A stretch of 10,534 bases of DNA from Symbiobacteriaceae bacterium (lineage in GTDB: Bacteria; Bacillota; JAAYKD01; WRDA01): NCBI GenBank assembly GCA_009779515.1, contig WREE01000061.1, forward strand, positions 1 through 10,534, given 5' to 3'. The position numbers and the translations under genes were made by a program. Positions within the stretch are counted from its first letter, which is position 1, and each line of letters starts with the position of its first letter. The notes beneath the pieces were generated by a model that saw only the letters and a list, made by a program, of their open reading frames with translations, was not told where the DNA came from and did not search any database. This document shows positions 1 through 7,040 of the stretch, piece by piece.

Positions 1-722
1 GCTTGCCCGCGCCTGGCTAACTCTTCCACAGGGATACACCCTTCAAAGAGCTTCTTTTCCTCAAAACCGTGCAAAGGGTGTTCTTCGGCTTCGATCAGCT
101 CCTGCCGGAAGCGGTTATATTCCTCCTCGTTTAAGGGGCAATTTAAATAAGCCGCCTCCCCTTTATCGTAGCGGGAGGCGCGGTAGATAATATCGTGGTT
201 TAAAGACTCGTAGGTAACAATAGGAGCTGCGGCATCGTAAAAGGAGAGGTGCGCCCCCCCGGTAAGACGCTGCAAAGCGGCAGCCAGCTCCGGTGAAGTT
301 AAAGGACCACTGGCGATAATCCAGGGCTCGGTGCTGTCCTGGGGTATGGTAGTTACTTCCTCAGGAATAACTTCCACCAGGGGGTGGTTTTTCAGCTTGG
401 CGGTAATATAAGCGGCAAAGAGATGACGATCCACCGCCAAAGCCTGCCCTGCCGGCACCTCCGACTGATAAGCCCCTTCCATGACGAGGGAACCCAGGCG
501 GTGCAGCTCTTCCTTAAGTAAGCCGGCAGCATTGCTGGTGCTTTTGGCTTTAAGAGAGTTACTGCATACCAGCTCGGCAAAATCGCCACTTTGGTGGGCA
601 GGGGTCATTTTTCCGGGGCGCATTTCGTAGAGACGCACAGCAAAGCCCCTCTGGGCTACCTGCCAGGCAGCTTCTGAGCCAGCTAACCCGGCACCGATGA
701 TATGAACAACAGCATGACGCAT
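1..722 (-). CDS. trmFO: TrmFO, folate/FAD-dependent tRNA (uracil-54) methyltransferase, N-terminal part
   Basis: The family makes 5-methyluridine at position 54 of the tRNA T-loop in the cytoplasm, using methylene-tetrahydrofolate as carbon donor and FAD as reductant carrier. About 240 residues are present and the gene runs off the left edge; the B. subtilis protein is about 435 aa, so a little over half is seen. Residues 9-18 read IGAGLAGSEA, the FAD-binding Rossmann loop typical of TrmFO. Further family signatures are YEMRP (32-36) and ELVCSNSLK (50-58), whose Cys53 matches the catalytic Cys53 of the B. subtilis enzyme. Cys229 in FEGCIPVE fits the second conserved cysteine. The ATG at 722 is preceded by AGGAGG (742-737), with a rather long 14-nt spacer; no in-frame start lies closer. 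It lies 97 nt downstream of topA, an order conserved in Firmicutes. Confidence 0.96.
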   Translation of the reverse strand, partial: MRHAVVHIIGAGLAGSEAAWQVAQRGFAVRLYEMRPGKMTPAHQSGDFAELVCSNSLKAKSTSNAAGLLKEELHRLGSLVMEGAYQSEVPAGQALAVDRHLFAAYITAKLKNHPLVEVIPEEVTTIPQDSTEPWIIASGPLTSPELAAALQRLTGGAHLSFYDAAAPIVTYESLNHDIIYRASRYDKGEAAYLNCPLNEEEYNRFRQELIEAEEHPLHGFEEKKLFEGCIPVEELARRGQ

Positions 723-762
723 AAGGCTGTGCCAAACCTCCTAACTATACCTACAATGATAG

Positions 763-817
763 ATGGGGGCTACCCGCCCCCATATCCTGGTCGCTTCAGC
801 AGGCAAAGCCTACCTGC
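763..817 (-). other. Two hairpins in the topA-trmFO gap
   Basis: Directly after the topA stop codon, the minus strand can fold a small hairpin at 817-799 (arms GCAGG/CCTGC, or alternatively AGGC-TTT-GCCT). It is followed by a perfect 8-bp, GC-rich stem-loop at 783-763 (ATGGGGGC, 5-nt loop, GCCCCCAT). No uridine run follows the second hairpin, so it is not a standard intrinsic terminator. It may be a transcript stabiliser, a processing site, or a weak attenuator between topA and trmFO. The folds are read from the sequence; the role is inference. Confidence 0.4.
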
Positions 818-819
818 CC

Positions 820-2973
820 TTACAAGAGCCCCGTTTCCGGAGCTTCCTCTTCTTCTAAGGTGGCGCCAATAACTATCTCTTCAAAGCCACACCCTTCCCG
901 CAAACAGCGGAAGCGCACCCCACCCTGGCGTTTCATGAGCCGCTGGCTCATGGCGCTACTACCACATTCGGGACAGAGACGGGATACCGGTTTTTCCCAG
1001 GAGACAAAGTTACATTCCGGAAAGGCGCTGCAACCGTAAAAATTGCGGTTTCCCCGTCGTGCTTTACGCTCTAAGAGGGTACCGTTAGCACAGGCAGGGC
1101 AGACCACCCCGGTATCGAGAGCTATACTTTTCGTGAAGCTGCACTTTGGCCAAGCGCTACAGGCATGGAAGGAGCCAAAACGCCCTCGCTTAATAACCAG
1201 TTGGCCGCCACACTCGGGGCAATAGGCATCCACCAACTCATCGGGTATGGTTACCGCTTCCACTTCGGCTTCGGCAGTGGCAACCAACTGGGAAAAAGGT
1301 TGATAGAAAAAGTCTACCACCTCTTGCCAGGTTTCTGTGCCAGCCTCCACTTTGTCGAGAGCATCTTCTATTTGCGCAGTATAGGCGGATTCCACCACCG
1401 TCTGGAAGTGATCTACCAGCAGTTGATTAACCGCCAAGCCCAGCTTAGTGGGGTAAAAGCGCTTCTCCTCGCTGAGAATATAGCCCCGGCGTAAGAGGGT
1501 ATCAGCGGTGGAAGCATAGGTACTGGGTCTGCCAATTCCCAGCTCTTCCATGGTCTTTACCAGGAGAGCTTCGCTGAAGCGGGGAGCTGCCTGGGTAAAA
1601 TGCTGCTTAGGCAACCATTTGGTTATCTGCAGCTCCTCTCCTCTTGCCAGATCCGGCAGGAAACTGTTGTCTTCCTCCTCTTTTTCTTCCTCGCTGCTCT
1701 CAGGGGTAGAGAGAGCTAAAAACCCTTTGAAGCGCACCTTGGAGGCATTTATCCGAACCAGCTTCTCGTGATGGGGAAGCTCGGCAGTTAAAGTGTCGAT
1801 AAGGGCGGAGGCACATTGGGCTGCCAGGAAGCGCTCATAGATAAGCTTATACAGGCGCTGCAAGTCCCGGGAGAGAAAAGGTTTGACCACCTCCGGCTCG
1901 CGCCAGGAAGAGGTAGGGCGAATCGCTTCATGGGCTTCCTGAGCTGTCTTACGCCCGGGATAAGTTCGCTTTTGGTCTATAGTATAGTCGGCGCCATATT
2001 TTTGCCGGAGGTAACTCTGCGCCTCCTGAAAAGCCTCCTGGGAGATATTAGTGGAATCTGTACGCATATAGGTGATTAGTCCTACCATACCCTCATCGCC
2101 TAGCTCCACCCCTTCGTAGAGCTGTTGAGCTAGCTGCATGGTTTTGCGCACCGGGAAGGCTAAGCGGGAGGCAGCCTCCTGCTGCAGGGTGCTGGTGATA
2201 TATGGAGGTGGTGGGGTGCGCACCCGCTCGTTGCGGCGCACCGCACAGACCGTCAGCTTCGAAGGCATAGAGGCGATAAGTGCTTCTACCTCCTCTCGGC
2301 TGTTTAGAGAAGGCTTAGCCCCATCTACCGCCTGGAGGCGCCCTTTAAGGGTGCCACCTCCTCCCGACAGCTCCAGCTCCAGGCTCCAGTATTCCTGAGG
2401 GACAAAGTTTTGAACTTCCAGCTCCCTTTCGCAAATAAGCTTTAGAGCTACCGACTGCACTCTGCCGGCGGAAAGACCGTAGCGAAGTTTTCGCCACAGA
2501 AAAGGGGAAAGCTGGTAGCCAAAGATGCGATCCAGTATACGCCTGGCTTGGTAGGCATCGACATAATCCAAATCCACCCCTCGGGGGTGCTGGAAAGCCT
2601 CGGTTACCGCTTTAGCGGTTATTTCGTGAAAGGTTACCCGACAAAGGGTAGTGGGATCCAGCCCCAACAGGTGAGCCAAATGCCAGGAGATGGCTTCCCC
2701 CTCCCGGTCGGGGTCAGTAGCCAGCAAGACTTGGTTGGCTTTCTTAGCGGCACTCTTTAGCTGCTGGATAAGTTTGCCTTTGCCACGGATGGTGATGTAG
2801 CTGGGAGTGTAGTTGTCTTCCAGGTCGATACCAAAGCGGCTTTTCGGCAGATCCCGAACATGACCTACCGAAGCCATAACCTTGTGGCTCCCTGCCGGGA
2901 GAAAGCGGCTGATAGTCTTAGCTTTCGTAGGGGACTCGACGATGATTAAAGTTTGTGACTTAGCGTTAGCCAA
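820..2973 (-). CDS. topA: DNA topoisomerase I (type IA) with three C-terminal zinc ribbons
   Basis: Relaxes negatively supercoiled DNA by cutting one strand through a 5'-phosphotyrosine link. Numbered from the TTG start (717 aa), the Toprim domain opens with IIVESPTKAKTI (Glu13) and carries DPDRE at 87-91, the acidic metal-binding cluster. The catalytic tyrosine is Tyr302 in GLITYMRTDST. IGRPSTY (about 480-486) is another type IA signature. Three four-cysteine zinc ribbons close the protein: Cys585/588/605/611, Cys625/628/648/654 and Cys667/670/690/695. A short acidic insert (SSEEEKEEED, 426-435) lies in the core. Length and domain order are normal for Firmicutes. An ATG at 2988 would add five residues but has no ribosome binding site; the TTG at 2973 has GGAG 9 nt upstream and gives an N-terminus (MANAKSQTLIIVESP) of the usual length. 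It sits between dprA and trmFO, as in B. subtilis. Confidence 0.97.
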   Translation of the reverse strand: MANAKSQTLIIVESPTKAKTISRFLPAGSHKVMASVGHVRDLPKSRFGIDLEDNYTPSYITIRGKGKLIQQLKSAAKKANQVLLATDPDREGEAISWHLAHLLGLDPTTLCRVTFHEITAKAVTEAFQHPRGVDLDYVDAYQARRILDRIFGYQLSPFLWRKLRYGLSAGRVQSVALKLICERELEVQNFVPQEYWSLELELSGGGGTLKGRLQAVDGAKPSLNSREEVEALIASMPSKLTVCAVRRNERVRTPPPPYITSTLQQEAASRLAFPVRKTMQLAQQLYEGVELGDEGMVGLITYMRTDSTNISQEAFQEAQSYLRQKYGADYTIDQKRTYPGRKTAQEAHEAIRPTSSWREPEVVKPFLSRDLQRLYKLIYERFLAAQCASALIDTLTAELPHHEKLVRINASKVRFKGFLALSTPESSEEEKEEEDNSFLPDLARGEELQITKWLPKQHFTQAAPRFSEALLVKTMEELGIGRPSTYASTADTLLRRGYILSEEKRFYPTKLGLAVNQLLVDHFQTVVESAYTAQIEDALDKVEAGTETWQEVVDFFYQPFSQLVATAEAEVEAVTIPDELVDAYCPECGGQLVIKRGRFGSFHACSAWPKCSFTKSIALDTGVVCPACANGTLLERKARRGNRNFYGCSAFPECNFVSWEKPVSRLCPECGSSAMSQRLMKRQGGVRFRCLREGCGFEEIVIGATLEEEEAPETGLL

Positions 2974-2986
2974 AAAAGACCACTCC
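2971..2986 (-). promoter_or_regulatory. Ribosome binding site supporting a TTG start for topA
   Basis: On the minus strand GGAGTGG (2986-2980) is followed by TCTTTT and then TTG at 2973-2971, so GGAG lies 9 nt from the TTG. The alternative ATG at 2988-2986 overlaps this motif and has only A/T-rich sequence upstream. This favours TTG initiation. Confidence 0.6.
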
Positions 2987-3051
2987 ATTATACAAATAAT
3001 GTGGTTGATACTGGTTTTCCCCTTTTAAACCCCCCGGAAGAAGGCACTCTT

Positions 3052-4137
3052 CTAAACCAGTTTTAGATAGTACCTGCCGGGTAAGCTGGCTATGGCGCCC
3101 TGGAGTTCCAGTTGTAGCAGTTCGCCAAGGAGAGTGCCAATAGGTAAGCGGGTCTCTTCCTGAAGTTTATCGACGTGTACCCCCTCGCTGTAAAGGCTGT
3201 CGAGAATTCGCTGCTGAATTAAAGTGTAGTTCACCGCCTCGGAGAAAGCATTTCCCTGAGCTGCTTGCAGTAGCCCCAGCTCTTCAAGGATATCTTCGGC
3301 ACTTTCCACCAGGTGTGCTCCCTGCTTGATAAGAGCATGGGTTCCCTGGGAGTATTCCGAAAAAAGGCTCCCAGGTGCCGCGAAGACTTCGCGCCCTTGT
3401 TCCAAGGCGTAGCTTACGGTAAAAGAAGTGCCGCTTTGCCGAGCGGCTTCCACCACCACCACCCCTAAGGAGAGCCCTGAGATAATGCGGTTGCGCCGGG
3501 GAAAGTTTCGCGACAAAGCTGGTACCCCTAAAGCATACTCGCTGAGAAGTAAGCCGGTAGCGGCGATTTGCTCCTGGAGAACTCTGTTTTCCGTAGGATA
3601 GTGAAGATCCAATCCGGTGCCGACCACGGCACAGGCATCTCCTGAAGCAGCTAAAGCGCTCCTTAAAGCTGCCGTATCGATCCCTCGGGCTAAACCGGAG
3701 ACAATGGTCATGCCACAAGAGGCTAAATCTCCAGCCAGCATTTCGGCAACACGGCGTCCGTAAGGGGTGGAACGTCTGGTGCCGACCATGGCCACCCCAG
3801 GCTTATTTAACAGAGCCAAATTACCTTGGGCATAGAGGAGAGCCGGAGGATCGGGAATCTCCCGCAAAAGCTGTGGGTAAGATTCATCTTCTGGGATCAG
3901 GAGTTGCACTCCTGCTTGCAGGCAGCGTTCCCGATAAGCCGCAACTTTACCCGCCGTAAAGAGCTGGGGAATAACCGCCAGTTGCGCAGCAGTTAAGGCA
4001 TTACTCTCCTGCCAATCTTGATAGCTTAAGCCTGCGGCAGCTGTTAAACTACCAAAAAAGAGTAGGGCGCGCTCTATAGCTTTAGCGCCAACCCCTTCCT
4101 GAGCCAGCAGCCAGGCACGATAGTATTGTTCTTCCAT
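3052..4137 (-). CDS. dprA: DprA/Smf, DNA-processing protein that loads RecA
   Basis: In transformable bacteria DprA binds incoming single-stranded DNA in the cytoplasm, protects it and loads RecA onto it. It is also widespread in species not known to be transformable. The 361-aa protein has the full layout: an N-terminal helical region with a helix-hairpin-helix-like GVGAKAIERALLFFG (15-29), then the Rossmann-like core with VGTRRSTPYG (118-127), IVSGLARGID (145-154), FPRRNRIISGLS (212-223) and EQGREVFAAPG (246-256). A C-terminal winged-helix region (about 300-361) completes it. The usual SGxLxTA stretch reads SGTSFTVSYA here, a mild departure. The start lies 8 nt after the flhB-like stop codon, with only a weak AGGGATGG some 20 nt upstream, so coupled translation is likely. 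It is in the same series as comM, a second transformation-linked gene. Confidence 0.97.
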   Translation of the reverse strand: MEEQYYRAWLLAQEGVGAKAIERALLFFGSLTAAAGLSYQDWQESNALTAAQLAVIPQLFTAGKVAAYRERCLQAGVQLLIPEDESYPQLLREIPDPPALLYAQGNLALLNKPGVAMVGTRRSTPYGRRVAEMLAGDLASCGMTIVSGLARGIDTAALRSALAASGDACAVVGTGLDLHYPTENRVLQEQIAATGLLLSEYALGVPALSRNFPRRNRIISGLSLGVVVVEAARQSGTSFTVSYALEQGREVFAAPGSLFSEYSQGTHALIKQGAHLVESAEDILEELGLLQAAQGNAFSEAVNYTLIQQRILDSLYSEGVHVDKLQEETRLPIGTLLGELLQLELQGAIASLPGRYYLKLV

Positions 4138-4145
4138 ATGGCTGA

Positions 4146-4436
4146 TTAAAGGCTGCCATCCCTAGAGCGGTGATGCAAGCGGAAAACAAAGGCAATAACC
4201 TCAGCTACAGCTTGATACAGCTCCGGTGGTATCTCCTGACGCACTTCCAGTCGAACGAGGCTGGCGCTGAGTTGGCTATCTTCGACGATATGCATACCCA
4301 GCTCCTTAGCCGCTTCGATAATGCGTTCTGCCATCAGGCGTTCACCCTTGGCAATGACTAAAGGGGCGTCGTCTTCTCGAGGTTGGTAGCGCAAAGCCAC
4401 CGCCCGTCGCACATTAGTATTGTTAGTGTTGCTCAT
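4146..4436 (-). CDS. Stand-alone FlhB C-terminal-domain protein (YlqH/FlhX-like)
   Basis: This 96-aa soluble protein corresponds to the cytoplasmic C-terminal domain of FlhB/YscU, the specificity switch of flagellar and type III export, without the membrane part. Recognisable stretches are RAVALRYQ (11-18), DAPLVIAKGE (23-32) and IPPELYQAVAEVIAFVFRL (69-87). In FlhB this region begins with the self-cleaving NPTH motif; here the aligned residues are TNVR, so self-cleavage is not expected. The protein starts almost exactly where the cleaved FlhB fragment would start. It begins 2 nt after the stop of the FliK-like gene, with AAGGGTG about 8 nt upstream, and ends 8 nt before dprA. The pairing matches ylqG-ylqH in B. 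subtilis. I know of no settled function; binding to the FliK-like neighbour is an inference from how FliK and FlhB interact. Confidence 0.88.
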   Translation of the reverse strand: MSNTNNTNVRRAVALRYQPREDDAPLVIAKGERLMAERIIEAAKELGMHIVEDSQLSASLVRLEVRQEIPPELYQAVAEVIAFVFRLHHRSRDGSL

Positions 4437-4438
4437 AC

Positions 4439-6328
4439 TTACACCCTTTTATCGAAACGTCGACGTATCACTTCGACCTGGGGGAGCTTTTCACCGCGCG
4501 GCTCCTGATCCTTAAGAGCCAGAACTTGCCAGCGCACCTGAGGCAGAAGCTCTCGCAAACGGGGTAGTAACTCTCGCACAGCCTCCCGCTCCAGCTCCTT
4601 TTGCCATAGCTCATGGACAGTTAGCTGCAGGCGATAGCTGGTGTTCCCCCCCGAGGTAACGGTTAAAAGCATGGGACCAAAACGCTGGGTTTGAAAACCC
4701 AGTAGCACTAAAGGCGCCCCTGAGTTATCTCGGCTATCGGAGGGGTCTTCCTGGGGTTCGGGGGAGATAATATGGCTTTCGACCATGGGAGGATTACCTA
4801 TATGGAGCCACATATAAAGAACGGCATTTTGCCAGCTATGCTCGTCTACCGTTTGCAGCGCCCAAGCAGAGCTTACTTCTAAAGGCAGGCGGGCTGTCAT
4901 AAGGCGGGAAATGGTGTCCAGCTCTTTATCCTGTCCGCCTAAGCTGCGCCATAACCGCTCTCCCTGCAAAATGCCCTCCCGGGTGAGGCGCTCTTCTTGC
5001 CCCCGATACAGGTGTTGCAGCAACACCAGCCTTTCGGGACTCTCCCCCAGGCTGAGCTGGCGCAAATAAGCTCGCTTATCGCCTATCTCAGCTTCGCTCC
5101 AATCTATTTGAGCAAAGTGAACACGGCTCTCTTGCTCCGCCAACATACTGAGCAGGGTGCGTCCGTTAACCGGCAGCTGGGCATAGAAAAGGCGTTGCAG
5201 CATGGGTAATATTTCGCGGTTGTTCCCTGTATCCTGCCAAATTCCTTCCAGCTCGCTAAAGACGCTTTTCACCACCTGGCTTTCCGGTATGGTAGCAAGG
5301 TCGGCAGCATCGCTTAAGAAGAAAACAGCCAAGTTGTCTAACGGAGTATTCAGCAATGGGGTTCCTCCCCTGGCAGGCAGAGGAGGGGAGGTCGTGGCAC
5401 CCTCAGGGGTGGTTACGGTAGCTCCCGGTGCCGGCGAGAGGTTTGGCAAGCGGCTTGCACTGACAGGGGGAGGGGTAAAATTACTTCTCCCAGCCAGGTT
5501 ACCGGCTTCTAAGGTAGTCTCGAGAGAAGGAGTTGCTACTGTTGCCTCCGGTAACTCCCCTGGTACTCCCTCCGGGGTAACAGGGGGCGTTACTTCCCTT
5601 TCCGATGCTGCCTCGGGAAGCTCGCCAACAGGGTGAAGCCATGCCACTTGGGTCAACCAGCGGGTGAGGGAAAAGTCCACCTCACCAAACTCGGAAGCCG
5701 CCATAAGCAATGAAGCCAGCAGCTCCAACCGAGGAGGAGTAGCTTCCAGCTGCCACTCCCGGATAAGATAATCGGCTATAACTTGGGCTTGCTCCGCCAG
5801 CCAACCAGGAACTTCCCGTTGTTGCAAGGCAAAGTGGATGGTACGTAACGCTTCCTCGCTGGGCGCTAAATTGCTTTTGAACAGCTGGACCAAGCTTTCC
5901 AGCCACAGACCGCTCCGCTCCACACCTTTCCACAGTTGCTCTGCCAACAGAAAGGTTTCTCTGTCAACAACGATCTTACCCAGTAAAGCTCGCATCAAGG
6001 TTTCCCGGGAAGGGTTAGCTTGCAGGCGCAACTCGCTGATCTGATCCCGCACCAGGTGCTGAGCTGGTTCATTGCTTAACAAACGCAGCCGCCATTCGCC
6101 AGGGGACTGGCTCTCCACCTGCAGGACTACCTGTCCCGGTATTAAAGGGACATTGCTGCGCAGAACCAGTAGTTCCTCCCCCACCTGGACTACTGCCTGG
6201 TTATCCACCATGCGCAGTACTTGCCCTTCCAGCTGATCGCCGGGGCGCAAACCTTCCGTAGCAGTCTCCCCCCCGGTGAGAACCAGCTGAGGTAAGTGGG
6301 AGGCAGCCCCCATTGGTGAAAGACGCAT
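4439..6328 (-). CDS. FliK-like protein with C-terminal hook-length-control domain (YlqG-like)
   Basis: A 629-aa protein without signal peptide or membrane segment. Residues about 25-85 (GLRPGDQLEGQVLRMVDNQA onward) look like the small beta-rich N-terminal domain often seen in FliK-type proteins. Residues 86-232 and 330-515 are mainly helical. Residues about 235-330 form a Pro/Thr/Glu-rich linker in which GELPEA occurs twice, 22 residues apart. The C-terminus, about 538-605, resembles the FliK switch domain: hydrophobic strands (LVLLGFQTQRFGPMLLTV), then RLQLTVHELWQKELEREAVR and LLPRLRELLPQVRW. A good GGAGG lies 9 nt before the ATG. The gene is immediately followed by the FlhB-C-like gene, the partner expected for FliK. 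Distance from any flagellar operon cannot be judged here. The C-terminal assignment is moderately sure; the cellular role is unknown. Confidence 0.82.
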   Translation of the reverse strand: MRLSPMGAASHLPQLVLTGGETATEGLRPGDQLEGQVLRMVDNQAVVQVGEELLVLRSNVPLIPGQVVLQVESQSPGEWRLRLLSNEPAQHLVRDQISELRLQANPSRETLMRALLGKIVVDRETFLLAEQLWKGVERSGLWLESLVQLFKSNLAPSEEALRTIHFALQQREVPGWLAEQAQVIADYLIREWQLEATPPRLELLASLLMAASEFGEVDFSLTRWLTQVAWLHPVGELPEAASEREVTPPVTPEGVPGELPEATVATPSLETTLEAGNLAGRSNFTPPPVSASRLPNLSPAPGATVTTPEGATTSPPLPARGGTPLLNTPLDNLAVFFLSDAADLATIPESQVVKSVFSELEGIWQDTGNNREILPMLQRLFYAQLPVNGRTLLSMLAEQESRVHFAQIDWSEAEIGDKRAYLRQLSLGESPERLVLLQHLYRGQEERLTREGILQGERLWRSLGGQDKELDTISRLMTARLPLEVSSAWALQTVDEHSWQNAVLYMWLHIGNPPMVESHIISPEPQEDPSDSRDNSGAPLVLLGFQTQRFGPMLLTVTSGGNTSYRLQLTVHELWQKELEREAVRELLPRLRELLPQVRWQVLALKDQEPRGEKLPQVEVIRRRFDKRV

Positions 6329-6353
6329 AACTTACCGCCTCCGGATGATATAT

Positions 6354-7040
6354 TTAAGCCACAACCAATAACGGTTTATGTTGTAGGTAATCTGCCGAAA
6401 TTAGGTGATAACGGATACCGTTGTAGTGACCGCCGGTTTGTCCTCGCCAAGTTCCTCCGTGAAGATGGCCATAGACACATATTTGTACCTTATATGCTTC
6501 TAATACCTCACGCATGCCTATATCCCCTTCATGGGCAAAAGGAGGGTAATGCATTTGCACGATAATAGGCAACCCCATCTTCTCCCCTTCCTGCAAAACC
6601 GCCTCCAGTCGTCCCCTTTCCCTGGCGTAGAGTTTAGTATCCTCCGCTCCACCATAGGAGGGGTTCCCCGGGGTGAGCCACCCCTTAATAGCCGCGATGC
6701 AATAACCTTGAGCTACAGTTAGACTATGGTCTAAAGGGGTAAACCCTGGGGGTAAAAGTTGCCTGAGCTGAGTTTTACTTTTCCAATAATAGTCGTGGTT
6801 CCCTTTGCTGATAATTTTATGCCCCGGCAAAGCGGCTAAAAAATGCAAGTCCGGGATAAACTCCGCCCAATCACTTGCCCAGGAGATATCTCCCGGCAGC
6901 AAAACGGTATCTTCCTCCCGGATGGTAGCTTCCCAGGCAGTCTGCAGCTTGAGCAAATGCTCCCGCCAAACGCTGCCAAAACGCTCCATACCTTTGCCTA
7001 TACCCAACCCTAGGTGCAAATCTGATATGGCGTAAATCAT
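6354..7040 (-). CDS. Calcineurin-like metallophosphoesterase
   Basis: A 228-aa predicted cytoplasmic phosphohydrolase with a complete two-metal site: SDLHLG (Asp7, His9), PGDISW (Asp51), GNHDYYW (Asn81, His82, Asp83), MHYPP (His164) and GHLHGG (His192, His194). It has no signal peptide or extra domain. It resembles the small phosphohydrolases of Firmicutes often annotated as COG1768-type; the substrate cannot be told from sequence. Its ATG overlaps the comM stop codon by 4 nt (ATGA), so translation is probably coupled, and no strong ribosome binding site is seen. The fliK-like gene follows after 25 nt. Membership of this operon next to comM suggests, but does not show, a link to nucleic acid metabolism. 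Confidence 0.93.
   Translation of the reverse strand: MIYAISDLHLGLGIGKGMERFGSVWREHLLKLQTAWEATIREEDTVLLPGDISWASDWAEFIPDLHFLAALPGHKIISKGNHDYYWKSKTQLRQLLPPGFTPLDHSLTVAQGYCIAAIKGWLTPGNPSYGGAEDTKLYARERGRLEAVLQEGEKMGLPIIVQMHYPPFAHEGDIGMREVLEAYKVQICVYGHLHGGTWRGQTGGHYNGIRYHLISADYLQHKPLLVVA

Noticed and set aside
2987..2992. Perfect TATAAT just before topA
   Set aside because: No -35-like hexamer lies 16-18 nt upstream, and a start site there would leave the ribosome binding site outside the transcript.
3011..3060. Inverted repeat CTGGTTT/AAACCAG around a small GAAGA/TCTTC hairpin between dprA and topA
   Set aside because: The arms are short, the spacing is wide, and no T-run follows; chance is a sufficient explanation.
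5202..5636. Plus-strand open frame of 144 codons opposite the fliK-like gene
   Set aside because: It mirrors the Pro/Thr-rich linker of the real gene and shows no recognisable domain.
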